Assembly: GCA_002424635.1 (NCBI GenBank) | Contig: DIKT01000093.1 | Location: forward strand, 15,293 to 70,186 | Direction of reading: 5' to 3' | DNA length: 54,894 nucleotides | Origin: Desulfobulbaceae bacterium UBA5611 | Lineage (GTDB): Bacteria; Desulfobacterota; Desulfobulbia; Desulfobulbales; Desulfocapsaceae | The notes under the pieces: model-generated | Told to the model about the DNA's origin: nothing | Databases searched by the model: none | The model's input: the letters and a program-made list of their open reading frames with translations, nothing else | In this document: positions 1 through 9,038 of the stretch, one piece after another | How the letters are laid out: every line of letters begins with the position of its first letter | Position numbering within the stretch: position 1 is the stretch's first letter | Position numbers and translations under genes: made by a program

Positions 1-277
1 ATCTCTTGCAACCTACCCGGAGACAATGAGCGGACAGCCCTTAAACGTCTCCCTATTTGGTCTTGCTCCGAATGGGGTTTGCCGTGCCCTGGATGTCACC
101 ATCCAGGCGGTGAGCTCTTACCTCGCCGTTTCACCCTTACCCAGCATCATCCTGGGCGGTTTATTTTCTGTGGCACTTTCCCCCGGTCACCCAGAGTTCG
201 CGTTACGAACCATTCTGTCCTGTGGAGTTCGGACTTTCCTCCCCGGCTCAAGGCCGGAGCGATCATGCACCCGCTTC
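1..277 (-). ncRNA. rnpB: RNase P RNA, bacterial class A (3' end outside window)
   Basis: Catalytic RNA of RNase P, which removes the 5' leader of pre-tRNAs. Read on the minus strand it starts near 277 with GAAGCGG, followed by the conserved block GAGGAAAGTCCGAACTCC and the ACAGA segment, and later GGGTAAGGGTGAAACGGCGA and GAGCTCACC, all hallmarks of the type A core. The 3' portion runs off the window at position 1, so the gene is partial. It lies directly downstream of the zinc-ribbon protein and Nif3-like genes but has its own promoter. Short reading frames across this stretch are not coding. Confidence 0.93.
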
Positions 278-281
278 AGCT

Positions 282-311
282 ATTATAATAACGCAGTAAC
301 GAAAAAGTTAA
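282..311 (-). promoter_or_regulatory. Promoter of rnpB
   Basis: On the minus strand a perfect -10 hexamer TATAAT lies at 287-282, with a -35-like TTAACT at 311-306 and an 18-bp spacer. The expected start, 5-8 nt downstream, coincides with the predicted 5' end of the RNase P RNA. Seen directly in sequence; activity is inferred. Confidence 0.7.
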
Positions 312-341
312 AAGAGCTAAAGTCAACCGGCCTGGATAGAA

Positions 342-1061
342 TTACTCCTGATCGTCCTGCGGTAAATGATAGATAATCCGTTGGCAGACTGGACAGTCAA
401 GATGGCGATCTCCACGCAGCAGCGTATTGTACTGCTGAGGAGGAATGCTCATAAAACAACCCTGGCAGACGCCGTCCAGGACGTTGCTGACCGCCAGACC
501 TTTACGGCGCTCCCGCAGGATAACATATTTGGTGAGCAGTTTGGCCTCCACTTCGCTGGCGTGTTTTTGCCGTTTGCTGCTCTGGGCCTGCTTGTTTTTA
601 CTGATGTTGTCAATGGCTTCTTTGGCCTTAGTGGTGGCTTCTGCCAGGCTTTTGGTCTCTTCCTGCAGCAGCTCTTGTTGCCTGGTGATCTGGGCCGTCA
701 GAGACTCCACTTCCTCCATGATGGCGACAATTTTTTCTTCTTTATCTTTAATATTTTCTTTGCCATCCTCGATCTCCTTAAGCAGGGCTGTCTGTTCCCG
801 CCCGGTTTGAACCTGCATCATTTTGGATTGGCGGGATTTTACATGAGCCACTTCCTCCCCCAATTCCAAATCCAGGGTCCGCCGTTCCTTTTCTAACGTG
901 TTGATCTGCTCATGAAGATCATCAATATCTGACTCTCTTTGAGCAAGCATAGCACTTTGTTGGTCAAGGGCATCCTGTTCCTGTTTTATTTCGTTGTCGA
1001 TGGTGTCGAGCTGCAGGTCGATTTTTTGCAAGGCAATGAGTTGCGAGATTACTTCGTTCAA
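342..1061 (-). CDS. Coiled-coil protein with C-terminal C4 zinc ribbon (DUF164 / zf-RING_7 family)
   Basis: A 239-residue protein. About residues 1-180 are a long charged coiled coil rich in Glu, Gln and Lys. The C-terminus carries two cysteine pairs, CQGC and CPVC, about 20 residues apart, forming the zinc ribbon typical of this family. The family is widespread in bacteria; a nucleic-acid-related role is suspected but no reaction is established. It follows the Nif3-like gene by about 50 bp and precedes rnpB, an order often seen in Desulfobacterota. The two protein genes are probably cotranscribed. Confidence 0.88.
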   Translation of the reverse strand: MNEVISQLIALQKIDLQLDTIDNEIKQEQDALDQQSAMLAQRESDIDDLHEQINTLEKERRTLDLELGEEVAHVKSRQSKMMQVQTGREQTALLKEIEDGKENIKDKEEKIVAIMEEVESLTAQITRQQELLQEETKSLAEATTKAKEAIDNISKNKQAQSSKRQKHASEVEAKLLTKYVILRERRKGLAVSNVLDGVCQGCFMSIPPQQYNTLLRGDRHLDCPVCQRIIYHLPQDDQE

Positions 1062-1114
1062 GGTGGTTCTCCTGATTTGGTTTGGTTATATGGAATTATT
1101 CTTGTAGTTGCTGA

Positions 1115-1957
1115 TTAATGAGCCTTATTGGCTAAGTTGTTGGAGTTATTATTATAAGAGCAAAAAGGAGGTCTCTCGGTCTGGGTCAAGAAGACTTCCA
1201 GGGGCCAGTTCTTTGCTGCTGCCATGCTCTGGAATTTATGTTGCAGAAAAGGCATGACTGGTTGTTCTGTGCCATAATGGCTGCCGTCAATAACACAGAA
1301 GTCACATTCTTCGGCCCAGCGGGCAGTGGAGTGTTTGATTTCCGCCGACAGATACAGGTCAGCGCCTCTGCTGCTCGCCATTTTAGCAAGCTCTGAGCCG
1401 CTACCGCCGCAGAGGGCAACGGTCTTGATGAATTCTGGAATCTTGCCTGCGATCTGGAGGGTATCTATCTGCAGGGCCTGGAAAAGTTTAGCGATAAAGG
1501 CAGTTGCCGACAGAGGCTCAGCATATATGCCAATACGGCCCAGGCCGGTACCGGTGGCGGCATCGGCTCCGGGGTCAAGCGGGGTCACGGCAGTAAGGCC
1601 AAGGGCCCAGGCCAGGGCATCACTGACGCCATTGACGGCACGGTCAAGATTGGTGTGACAACTGATGACGTTGATCTTATGAGTAAGAGCCTTTTCCAGG
1701 AAGATACCGATCGGAGTAGAAGTGATGACTGCCGGCAGTGGCTGGAAGATTAGGGGGTGGTGGGTGATAATGGTATTGGCCCCAAGGGCAATGGCTTCAT
1801 CTAATAACCTGATACTTGGATCCAGCCCAAGTAATAGTGAAGTGACGATTATCTCCGGATGGCCGGCCAGCAGTCCGACATTATCCCAGCTCTCGGCCAG
1901 GGCGAAGGGCGCCAGCTGATCAAGGCAGGTAAGGATATGGTCGACGCGTACGGTCAT
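1115..1957 (-). CDS. Nif3-like dinuclear metal centre protein (DUF34/YbgI family)
   Basis: A 280-residue cytosolic protein of the usual length for the short bacterial Nif3/YbgI family. Visible landmarks are the N-terminal AESWDNVGLL segment, the metal-binding THHPLIF motif, HTNLD near the middle, and a C-terminal DGSHYGTEQP stretch with the second set of metal ligands. Members form toroidal hexamers with two metals per subunit; the substrate is still debated (GTP cyclohydrolase I type 2 is a common but doubtful label). It is the first gene of the pair with the zinc-ribbon protein. The tRNA upstream is separated from it by a terminator. Confidence 0.92.
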   Translation of the reverse strand: MTVRVDHILTCLDQLAPFALAESWDNVGLLAGHPEIIVTSLLLGLDPSIRLLDEAIALGANTIITHHPLIFQPLPAVITSTPIGIFLEKALTHKINVISCHTNLDRAVNGVSDALAWALGLTAVTPLDPGADAATGTGLGRIGIYAEPLSATAFIAKLFQALQIDTLQIAGKIPEFIKTVALCGGSGSELAKMASSRGADLYLSAEIKHSTARWAEECDFCVIDGSHYGTEQPVMPFLQHKFQSMAAAKNWPLEVFLTQTERPPFCSYNNNSNNLANKAH

Positions 1958-1994
1958 ACGGTCCGCCTTTGTACGGTGCCGGGGCCAGCCAATA

Positions 1995-2030
1995 AAAAAA
2001 GGTACATCCCTGCAGGGGTGTACCTTTTTA
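1995..2030 (-). terminator. Intrinsic terminator downstream of the tRNA gene
   Basis: Inverted repeat GGTACA(T/C)CCCTGCAGGG(A/G)TGTACC at 2001-2024, flanked by A-rich sequence on the left and T-rich on the right, so it can terminate in both directions. On the minus strand it lies about 145 nt past the tRNA and before the Nif3-like gene, and is followed by a T run. Confidence 0.75.
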
Positions 2031-2169
2031 TTTCATCTTGCCCGAACCAGGAGTACGAATCCCGCATTGACAAATGACGTATGGGAAATGCTGTCTTCCC
2101 TTTCCTGTTTATGAAAAAATATAAATTATTCAAGGAACCTGGTAGTTTGATTCAGATTCTGCAGTAATA

Positions 2170-2246
2170 TGGTGGGCGCAGTAGGACTCGAACCTACGAC
2201 CGACCGGTTATGAGCCGGTGGCTCTAGCCAGCTGAGCTATGCGCCC
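2170..2246 (-). tRNA. tRNA with CAT anticodon (elongator Met most likely)
   Basis: Minus strand. Acceptor stem GGGCGCA pairs with TGCGCCC, followed by A73 and an encoded CCA. The D arm contains AGCTCAG, the anticodon loop is CTCATAA, and the T arm is GTAGG-TTCGAGT-CCTAC. The CAT anticodon fits elongator tRNA-Met; a lysidine-modified tRNA-Ile2 has the same gene-level anticodon and cannot be fully excluded by eye. Initiator tRNA is unlikely because the 1-72 pair is a proper G-C match and three anticodon-stem GC pairs are absent. Confidence 0.92.
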
Positions 2247-2267
2247 CTTTCTGACAACAAACATACT

Positions 2268-2297
2268 AATATACGAAAAGGATGCCGGTCTTGTCAA
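2268..2297 (-). promoter_or_regulatory. Promoter of the tRNA gene
   Basis: Minus strand: consensus -35 TTGACA at 2297-2292 and -10 TATATT at 2273-2268, spacer 18 bp, about 20 nt upstream of the mature tRNA 5' end. A strong sigma-70-type promoter by inspection. Confidence 0.75.
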
Positions 2298-2541
2298 TGA
2301 AAAAAAAGGGGCATGAAAAATAAGCTAAAATCCGGAGGATATTTAAGAATATACTAAACCAACAAGCGTTCTTGTCCGTTCCTCAATACTCTTTCCGTTG
2401 ATCTTCTACGTTGCCTGTCACACTTGGGACAGGTATAATTAACAGAAGTTGAAATCTTTCAAGACGCGCTGAAGTGAGAAGTCAGCTGATGAGTTGTATG
2501 TCACCAGTATTGATTGTCCGGCGATAGGAGCCTGAAGTATT

Positions 2542-4350
2542 ATGTATAACAATCTTCTTTATTTCCTCATTGCCATTTTTTCTTTCAGTATGATGCCGCC
2601 GGCCGAGACTTCTCTGTTACCAGGGTGGGCCTCAGCTGCTCTGTTTATTCTGAACCTGATTGGTTATGGAAGTCTGGTTCATTATCTCCATAACAGATCA
2701 AACAGCCGTAGTTCAGCGGCCTATTTCAAGGCCGAGCAGCAGTCCTCAATCCTGGCTATTTTCTTCTTTGGCCTGGCCATCTTTCTCACTGATCTTAAAT
2801 TTTATCTCTCTATCTTACCATGGAACCAGACTTTGCCTTCTCTGGTCAATATTGCTGGGCTGCTGGTATTTTTTTTATATCTGTCAATCATGTGGTGGCT
2901 CGCCAGACCCCATTATCAGAAAATATTCGGCCACCAATATACTACTGCCAGTTTTATTTTATTAAATATCAAGGTCAATCTACCTATTGTCCTGCCGTGG
3001 GTCCTGTTCTCCCTGGCTTATGATTTTTTTGCTTTTTCATCCGGACCTGACCTGCACGCTTTGTTATTCTCGGCGTGGGGCAATCTCCTTTTTTATTTTC
3101 TCTTTCTCGTTTTTGTGCTGCTGATTTTTCCGCCTTTGGTACGCAGTCTGTGGGGATGCGTCAAGATGCCGGCCGGCCCGCTCAGGGACCAGCTTACGGC
3201 CTTTTGTGCCAGGCAGCATTTTAACGCCGATCTTTATCTGTGGCCGCTCTTTGAGGGACGGATGCTTACCGCGGGAGTCATGGGTTTTGTGCCCGGTCTG
3301 CGCTATATTCTGATTACTCCCGCACTGATTGAAGTATTGACCCTGGAAGAGCTGGAGGCGGTAATGGCCCATGAGATCGGCCATGTAAAAGAAAAGCATC
3401 TCCTGCTTTATCTGGCCTTGATCGCCGGCTTTAGTGTAGTCATTGGCCTGTGGGCAGAACCATGGACTTATTTTCTTTTGTCCCGGGACTTTTTTTATTC
3501 ACTGATAAGCTGGAGCGGGATATCGCTTGAAACCATGCTGCTGGTTGGTATTGCCATCCCTTTACTGACGCTTATGCTTCTTTATTTTCGTTATCTGTTT
3601 GGTTACTTTATCAGAAACTTTGAGCGGCAGGCCGATCTACATGTTTTTTCAGCTATCAGCCGTAATCCTGGCAGCAGTCAGGCCCTGGTGTCGGCCCTGG
3701 AAAAGATTGCCCTGTTAAGCGGCAATATCCGAGATCAACCAAACTGGCATCATTTTGGTATTGGCGAGCGGATAGCATATCTGGAGAAATGTGAACAAAA
3801 CCCGCAGGAGAGACCACGTCATATCCACAAAGTGTGGTTCAGCCTGGCAGCCTATGTGCTGGCCATGGCCGCGGTTATAGTCCTGGCGCGGCAGATTCCT
3901 CTCGAGGACCTGGCCCGGCAGTATGAGGAAAAATACATTGAGGCTATAGTCTGGCAGAAGATAGAGCAGGAAGCCGATAAGGGCCTGTGGCTGCAGCTGG
4001 CCGGGGATCTGCTGTTGCAGAGAAAAATGGAGGATAAAGCCCTTGATGCTTATGAGAGGGCTCTGGCCTTTGAGCCGGTCAGCCCTGACCTGAAGAACAA
4101 TCTGGCCTGGCTGTTATTGACCAGCGAGAATTTACAACTGCGTGATCCGCCGCGGGCCTTGACCCTGGCTCGTTCAGCGGTACTCTTGAAGCCCCTGGGC
4201 TCGTTTCTTGATACTTTGGCTCTGGCCTATTGGGCCAATGGTTTTACTGAAGAGGCGGTGGCAGCTGAACAAGAGGCAATCCTGACTGATCCTTTGAATC
4301 GGGAATATTACCAGCAACAGATTCACCGTTTTCAGAGTGCGAATTATTGA
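2542..4350 (+). CDS. Membrane M48-family zinc metallopeptidase with TPR-like C-terminus
   Basis: A 602-residue protein. The first 210 residues contain about five hydrophobic membrane segments. The peptidase core follows, with the zinc-binding HEIGH at residues 277-281 and the third ligand Glu361 in FERQAD, the usual M48 arrangement; more membrane helices lie between and around them. From about residue 470 the sequence turns into helical TPR-like repeats (LALDAYERALAFEP type). This resembles HtpX/Ste24-like membrane quality-control proteases, but the substrate is unknown. Start ATG has a GGAG 12 nt upstream. The 250 bp upstream back onto the tRNA promoter. Likely read through towards the endonuclease IV gene 42 bp downstream. 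Confidence 0.85.
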   Translation: MYNNLLYFLIAIFSFSMMPPAETSLLPGWASAALFILNLIGYGSLVHYLHNRSNSRSSAAYFKAEQQSSILAIFFFGLAIFLTDLKFYLSILPWNQTLPSLVNIAGLLVFFLYLSIMWWLARPHYQKIFGHQYTTASFILLNIKVNLPIVLPWVLFSLAYDFFAFSSGPDLHALLFSAWGNLLFYFLFLVFVLLIFPPLVRSLWGCVKMPAGPLRDQLTAFCARQHFNADLYLWPLFEGRMLTAGVMGFVPGLRYILITPALIEVLTLEELEAVMAHEIGHVKEKHLLLYLALIAGFSVVIGLWAEPWTYFLLSRDFFYSLISWSGISLETMLLVGIAIPLLTLMLLYFRYLFGYFIRNFERQADLHVFSAISRNPGSSQALVSALEKIALLSGNIRDQPNWHHFGIGERIAYLEKCEQNPQERPRHIHKVWFSLAAYVLAMAAVIVLARQIPLEDLARQYEEKYIEAIVWQKIEQEADKGLWLQLAGDLLLQRKMEDKALDAYERALAFEPVSPDLKNNLAWLLLTSENLQLRDPPRALTLARSAVLLKPLGSFLDTLALAYWANGFTEEAVAAEQEAILTDPLNREYYQQQIHRFQSANY

Positions 4351-4392
4351 ATAACAACACCAGACAGGGAAATTAATTATGAGAATCAAAAA

Positions 4393-5250
4393 ATGCCGAT
4401 TTTAGGGGCTCATGAGTCAGTGGCAGGCGGCCTGCATCTGGCCTTTGACCGGATACAACAGGTAGGCGGCGAGGCCCTGCAGATCTTTACCAGAAATCAG
4501 CGCCAATGGCAGTTGCAGCCATTAAAGGACGATGAAAGTGCCTTATTTAAGGCGGCCTGGCAGAAGACCGGCTCCATGCCCGTGCTCTCTCATGCTTCAT
4601 ACCTGATCAATTTGGCCAGCAGTAAGCAGGAGTTGGCCGATAAATCAATCATGGCTTTTACGGCTGAGATTCTGCGCTGTGAGAAACTGGGCATTCCCTT
4701 CGTGGTGATCCATCCCGGCTCGCATGGCGGCGATGGAGTAGAAGCCGGGCTGGTCCGTTTTGCCAGGGCGCTTGATCAGGTCATGGCGGCAACAGGGGCA
4801 GCAGTGACGGTGCTGCTGGAGACCACATCCGGGCAGGGCAGCAGTCTTGGTAGCCGTTTTGAGGAGCTGGCCTTCATTATTGAGCATTCACAAAGACCGC
4901 AACGACTCGGGGTGTGCCTTGATACCTGTCATATTTTTGCTGCCGGCTACGATATCAGGACCTTACCAGCCTATAGCCGGACTATGGAAGAGTTTGATCG
5001 GCTGATAGGGATTGACAGGCTTAAATTCTTTCATTTGAATGATGCGAAGAATGGGCTGGCCAGTCATGTCGATCGCCACGAGCATATCGGCCAGGGGACT
5101 ATTGGCCTGTCCGGCTTTAAAAATCTGCTCAATGATCCACGTTTTGCCGCTCATCCGATGACTCTGGAGACCCCCAAAGGTGTTGACCTCCAGGAAGATC
5201 GCAATAATTTAAAGGTCTTACGCGAGCTGATGGCAGAGAGGCCGACATAA
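4393..5250 (+). CDS. nfo: Endonuclease IV (deoxyribonuclease IV, AP endonuclease)
   Basis: A 285-residue protein, standard length for the family. It cleaves DNA 5' to abasic sites in base-excision repair and uses three metal ions. Visible landmarks are the opening GAHESVAGGL (metal/DNA-contact His), HASYLINLAS, VIHPGSH, LLETTSGQG, the metal-binding CLDTCHIFAAGYD and the C-terminal HLNDAKN and HEHIGQGTIG. All expected metal ligands appear to be in place. The ATG at 4393 follows the M48 gene closely and has only a weak ribosome-binding site; an upstream ATG at 4379 is out of frame. Confidence 0.96.
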   Translation: MPILGAHESVAGGLHLAFDRIQQVGGEALQIFTRNQRQWQLQPLKDDESALFKAAWQKTGSMPVLSHASYLINLASSKQELADKSIMAFTAEILRCEKLGIPFVVIHPGSHGGDGVEAGLVRFARALDQVMAATGAAVTVLLETTSGQGSSLGSRFEELAFIIEHSQRPQRLGVCLDTCHIFAAGYDIRTLPAYSRTMEEFDRLIGIDRLKFFHLNDAKNGLASHVDRHEHIGQGTIGLSGFKNLLNDPRFAAHPMTLETPKGVDLQEDRNNLKVLRELMAERPT

Positions 5251-5441
5251 GGATTAGCGGCCGCATGCATTGAGCTAGTCTTCTGGGTTACTTGGTCTGT
5301 CATTGATGATGCTGGTCTCGGTTAATGTTATGGTCAAGGAATGGGTGTCCAGGCTGGAGGAAGTTAAATCAAAAGGGCATAGCTTGTATTTAATCAAGAA
5401 AGTGACTATTTTAAAAAAATGAAAATGATAAAGGACAGGTT

Positions 5442-5903
5442 ATGGCCGAAAAAATAGTAGCCCGTAATAAAAAGGCCTTCCATGATTACTCAATTGACTC
5501 AACCATGGAAGCCGGTATGGTTTTGACCGGACCCGAGGTCAAGTCACTGCGGGCCGGTAAGGCCAATTTACGTGATGGCTATGCCCAGATCAATGATCGC
5601 GGCGAACTGATGCTGATAAATGTCCATATTTCATTTTATACCTTTGCCACTCATAATCCTAATGAGCCGCTACGCTCACGCAAGCTGCTGCTGCATAAAC
5701 GAGAGATCAACAAACTGATTGGTAAATTACGGGAGAAAGGCCTTGCCTTGATCCCCTTGAAGATATATTTTAATGAGAAAGGAAAAGCCAAGGTCGAACT
5801 TGGCTTGGCCCGCGGTAAAAGACAGTATGATAAGCGCGCTGCTCTCAAGGAACAACAGAGTGATCGTGAGATCCAAAGGGTCATGCGGCGCAATGAGATT
5901 TAG
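5442..5903 (+). CDS. smpB: SsrA-binding protein SmpB
   Basis: A 153-residue basic protein that binds tmRNA and escorts it to stalled ribosomes. It shows the family signature in order: NKKAFHDY, the GLVLTG-like GMVLTGPEVKSLR segment, the HISFYTFA strand and the C-terminal basic tail starting at GLARGKRQYDKR, which enters the mRNA channel. A good AGGACAGG ribosome-binding site precedes the ATG. Its RNA partner, ssrA, is encoded 180 bp downstream in the same orientation, a common and functionally sensible pairing. Confidence 0.97.
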   Translation: MAEKIVARNKKAFHDYSIDSTMEAGMVLTGPEVKSLRAGKANLRDGYAQINDRGELMLINVHISFYTFATHNPNEPLRSRKLLLHKREINKLIGKLREKGLALIPLKIYFNEKGKAKVELGLARGKRQYDKRAALKEQQSDREIQRVMRRNEI

Positions 5904-5967
5904 AAACCGTTATGAAATAGGCAGAGCTTTTTTTGATCATTTCATTTACGGATTCTTAGGCCGCTGT

Positions 5968-6000
5968 CAAAAAACAGCACTCTTCTCCGGCTGTTTTTTG
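5968..6000 (+). terminator. Terminator-like hairpin after smpB
   Basis: Perfect 11-bp inverted repeat CAAAAAACAGC / GCTGTTTTTTG with an 11-nt loop between smpB and ssrA. The T run lies in the 3' arm rather than after it, so it is a plausible but not textbook terminator. Confidence 0.55.
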
Positions 6001-6083
6001 GCGTGGCGTCCGGCAGATAACACACAAAAGACTTTTATGATCATGTATAAGGTCATAAACGAACAACAACCTTTAACCAATAT

Positions 6084-6444
6084 GGGGGCGAAACGGATTC
6101 GACGGGGATATGTAAGCTCTACGTTGCATGCCGAGCTTCTGTCTGCTCGTAAAACTGATGGAAATTTAATTATAATCGCCGACGATTATAACTACGCAGT
6201 AGCAGCTTAGTCTGCTCTGCCGTTCCCCCGGTCTCTGCCCGCAAGACCGGATCGGAGCGCCGACTCTGTGGGCTGGTCTTCCGGCAGCGCCTGTTTGCCA
6301 GAAGATGAGAACCAAGCAGGCTAGCAACAGGATATCTAAGCTCCGGCGGAGCTCCTGAAGCAAAAATTAAAGCCCGGAACTAAGCATGTAGATACGGGAG
6401 GGGAGTATTTTCGGACGCGGGTTCGACTCCCGCCGCCTCCACCA
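6084..6444 (+). ncRNA. ssrA: Transfer-messenger RNA (tmRNA)
   Basis: A 361-nt one-piece tmRNA. The 5' end GGGGGCGAAACGGATTCGAC is the conserved tmRNA start; the 3' end GGTTCGACTCCCGCC-GCCTCC-ACCA closes the tRNA-like domain and encodes CCA, and the two ends pair as acceptor stem. The message part encodes a short degradation tag ending in AVAA and a TAG stop. It releases ribosomes stalled on broken mRNA and marks the nascent chain for proteolysis, acting with SmpB. A strong terminator follows. Confidence 0.96.
6178..6210 (+). other. tmRNA tag-peptide reading frame
   Basis: The resume codon is probably GCC at 6178-6180. The encoded tag reads A-D-D-Y-N-Y-A-V-A-A followed by TAG at 6208-6210. 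The tail matches the usual YAxAA-type degron recognised by ClpXP. The exact resume codon is inferred from family pattern. Confidence 0.75.
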
Positions 6445-6450
6445 TTTAAA

Positions 6451-6500
6451 TAGCCGAAATCATTCACTTTGTGTGAATTGATTTCGGCTATTTTTGTTTT
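6451..6500 (+). terminator. Intrinsic terminator of ssrA
   Basis: Long inverted repeat TAGCCGAAATCA / TGATTTCGGCTA (6451-6490) followed by TTTTTGTTTT, starting 7 nt after the tmRNA CCA end. Confidence 0.85.
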
Positions 6501-6604
6501 ATGGTCGGCCATTTTCGGAAGTAAAGTGTAACTGTCTTAGAAATTCACCGGAGCGGTCATCTCTTCGGTGGCAGCGGCGCTTGCATCCTCGTCTTGTAGC
6601 CTTT

Positions 6605-7987
6605 TTATTTAGCTCCTCCGCTAATGGCTGGTAGAAACATCGCCCATGGAAATTTATAGAAGTTGGCGGTACATGTTTTTTTACCATTGATCAGTACGTT
6701 GAGCGGAGAGGTGGTTCCGGAACAATCGCCGCTCCAGCCGGAGAAGGTGGAGCCTTTATCTGCGAGAGCGGTTATTTGTTGGATAGTGCCATAAGCATAT
6801 GTACCGTTACCTGTTACAGTGCCGGAACCTGCCCCCGCCTTGTTGATTGTGAGAAGTTTCGAGCCCATGATCTGTACAGGAGAATTTCTGTTCGTTCTCG
6901 TGCCGTCGCCAAGCTGACTGAAAAAATTATTACCCCAGGCCCAGAATGTATTGTCAGCCTTCAAAGCAATGGTATGGGCAAATCCCGCACTCATATTGGC
7001 CCAGTTAATACCAGTGGTTATCTGGCCGGGAGTATTCCGGTTGACTGTTGTCCCGTGGCCCAGCTGGCCGACACTGTTTAATCCCCATGACCATAAGGTT
7101 CCGTCTGTCTTGAGAGCCAGGCTATGATAACCTCCGGCGGTTAGAGCAGTCCAGGTTGAGGCAGTTCCTATCTTAACCGGAACAAGTTTGGCTGTTTCTG
7201 TGCCATCACCAAGCTGACCATAAGTGTTGGCTCCCCAGGCCCATAATGTTCCGGCCTTCAGAGCAATCGTATAATAATTTCCTGCCGCTATTGTCGTCCA
7301 ATTGCTGTCTGTCCCAATCTGGACAGGAAAATCTTGAGCTGCCGGGGTAATAGTGCCAAGCTGGCCCAAACCATTCCAGCCCCAGCCCCATAATGTCCCG
7401 TTGGTCTTTAACGCGATGCTGTGATTATATCCGGCTGTTATGCGGGCCCATGTGTCCTCTGTGCCGATCTGGATTGGGGCATAATACTTGCTCCCCTCAA
7501 TAATTGGTGTCCCCAGTTGACCAGAGTCGTTTTGCCCCCAGGCCCATAGTGTGCCGTCTGCCTTCAGCGCGAGGGTATGAGCATATCCCGCTGAAATGGC
7601 GGCCCAACTGGTATCCGAGCCTATCTGCACAGGAGAGGTCCGCTGTATCGTGGTGTTGTCACCAAGTTGGCCATACTCATTGTTACCCCAGGCCCACAGG
7701 GTCCCGTTTGCCTTGAGGGCGATGCTATGGGCATATCCAGCGGCGATATCAGTCCAGGTGGTCTCCTTGCCTATCTGTACAGGGGACATTTGATTGACGG
7801 TAATGCCGATGCCCAGTTGACCATATGAGTTCAAACCCGTGGCCCACAAGGTCCCATCTGCCTTTAAAATCAGGCTGTGATAACCGCCGGTAGCAATTTT
7901 TGCTTCCACGGCATGCCCTGTCCTGATTCCGCTAGTGACGGTCATAAAAAGACTGAACATAAAAAACAATAATGTAAATTTTTTCAT
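6605..7987 (-). CDS. Secreted RCC1-repeat protein with C-terminal InlB-type repeat domain
   Basis: About 460 residues from the ATG at 7987, which has AAGGAG at a good distance; an upstream TTG would add 7 residues before the signal peptide. A hydrophobic signal sequence (KKFTLLFFMFSLFMTV) is followed by seven RCC1/BNR-like repeats of about 47 residues, each with an HSxALKxDGTLWAWG core and GQLGD turn, predicting a seven-bladed propeller. The last 80 residues form a glycine-rich 'divergent InlB B-repeat'-type module with two cysteines (SGDCSG, KKTCTANF). Such proteins are exported and probably surface-associated; the ligand is unknown. It is monocistronic, convergent with ssrA. Confidence 0.85.
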   Translation of the reverse strand: MKKFTLLFFMFSLFMTVTSGIRTGHAVEAKIATGGYHSLILKADGTLWATGLNSYGQLGIGITVNQMSPVQIGKETTWTDIAAGYAHSIALKANGTLWAWGNNEYGQLGDNTTIQRTSPVQIGSDTSWAAISAGYAHTLALKADGTLWAWGQNDSGQLGTPIIEGSKYYAPIQIGTEDTWARITAGYNHSIALKTNGTLWGWGWNGLGQLGTITPAAQDFPVQIGTDSNWTTIAAGNYYTIALKAGTLWAWGANTYGQLGDGTETAKLVPVKIGTASTWTALTAGGYHSLALKTDGTLWSWGLNSVGQLGHGTTVNRNTPGQITTGINWANMSAGFAHTIALKADNTFWAWGNNFFSQLGDGTRTNRNSPVQIMGSKLLTINKAGAGSGTVTGNGTYAYGTIQQITALADKGSTFSGWSGDCSGTTSPLNVLINGKKTCTANFYKFPWAMFLPAISGGAK

Positions 7988-8329
7988 CGGGGAGGTCTCC
8001 TTAGGCAATTAATCATGAAACTAATGACTTATAAAATGAAGATGATCAGTCAAAGCGCATAAAGCGACAAACATAAATGCTCAGTATTTAAATTGATTAT
8101 GTTTACTGATGAGTTTATTAACGGCGGGATAATGGGCAAATGTAAATATGCAAAAAAAGAAGGGAATGCAGACAATGAGTTCTGCACTAGGAAAGGGATG
8201 TCCGCTTTTTTATAGGACTTTTATTCTATGTGATTATCTGTAATCTTTCTAATTGAAGAGTCATCTTTGTAAGATGAAAGATCAGTTGCAATAGTCAGAA
8301 CAAATCTAAACGGTATGAGTTGACAATAA
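7988..8329. other. Intergenic region, no gene seen
   Basis: About 340 AT-rich bases between the RCC1 gene and the ABC operon end. Reading frames here are short and overlap the ABC gene. It should hold the promoter of the RCC1 gene and the 3' end of the efflux operon, but I see no clear promoter or strong terminator; only a weak hairpin around TCATCTT/AAGATGA near 8261-8277. Confidence 0.5.
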
Positions 8330-9037
8330 TTAGAACTCTCGCCCTTCGCCCGTTTCTTCGTAGGTGACGCCATCGCGGATATGATAAATGCGCTTGAAGG
8401 TCGGGATGATCTTTTCATCATGGGTCACAACGATGATCGCAGTCTCAAATTGACGAGCCATATCATTGAGAATCCTGATCACCGCCAGCGCCCGTTCACT
8501 GTCAAGAGGGGCGGTAGGTTCATCGGCGAGAATGACCGGTGGCCGATTGACCAGGCCCCGGGCGATGGCTACTCTTTGTTGCTCTCCGCCGGACAGTTGC
8601 GAAGGCATAGCTCGGGCGCGATGATCTATATCGAGTGCTTGTAATAACTCCAGCGCCTGCTGGCGGGCGGCGGTATTGGGCTGTCCTGCCAGCATGGGCA
8701 ACAGGGCGACGTTGTCGGTGACATCAAGAAACGGGATGAGGTAGGGTGCCTGGAAGATAAAGCCTATCTTGTCACGCCGTAGGGCCCGCAGGTCCCTGAC
8801 CTTCCAGCCGTCGTCGTAAATCACTTCCTCGCCCAGAATCATGCGCCCTCCCGTGGGCTCGATAACAGCCCCCAGGCACTTCAGCAGTGTGGTCTTGCCT
8901 GATCCCGATGGCCCGACCAAGCCGACCACCTCACCCGGGGCCACATGGATATTAACATTCTTTAAGGCGTCAACTGCAGTGTCGCCTTTGCCATAGCGTT
9001 TTCTTAAGTCTTCGATCTTAATACCTTTCTCGATCAT
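8330..9037 (-). CDS. ABC transporter ATP-binding protein (MacB/LolD/DevA type)
   Basis: A 235-residue ATPase with Walker A GPSGSGKTT, Q-loop FQAPYLIP, signature LSGGEQQRVAIARG, Walker B VILADEPTA and the H-loop VTHDE. This pattern belongs to the family that works with FtsX-like permeases rather than classical 12-TM exporters. It powers the efflux pump built with the two upstream genes. AGGAGG precedes its ATG, and it starts just after the permease stop codon, so the genes are translationally linked. It is the last gene of the TetR-HlyD-FtsX-ABC operon. Confidence 0.93.
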   Translation of the reverse strand: MIEKGIKIEDLRKRYGKGDTAVDALKNVNIHVAPGEVVGLVGPSGSGKTTLLKCLGAVIEPTGGRMILGEEVIYDDGWKVRDLRALRRDKIGFIFQAPYLIPFLDVTDNVALLPMLAGQPNTAARQQALELLQALDIDHRARAMPSQLSGGEQQRVAIARGLVNRPPVILADEPTAPLDSERALAVIRILNDMARQFETAIIVVTHDEKIIPTFKRIYHIRDGVTYEETGEGREF

Positions 9038-9038
9038 G

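Noticed and set aside
26..376. Open reading frames over the first 380 bases
   Set aside because: They overlap the RNase P RNA, whose conserved core is unmistakable on the minus strand.
6445..6604. tmRNA 3' end as an integration site for a mobile island
   Set aside because: No integrase gene and no second copy of the tmRNA 3' end were found downstream.
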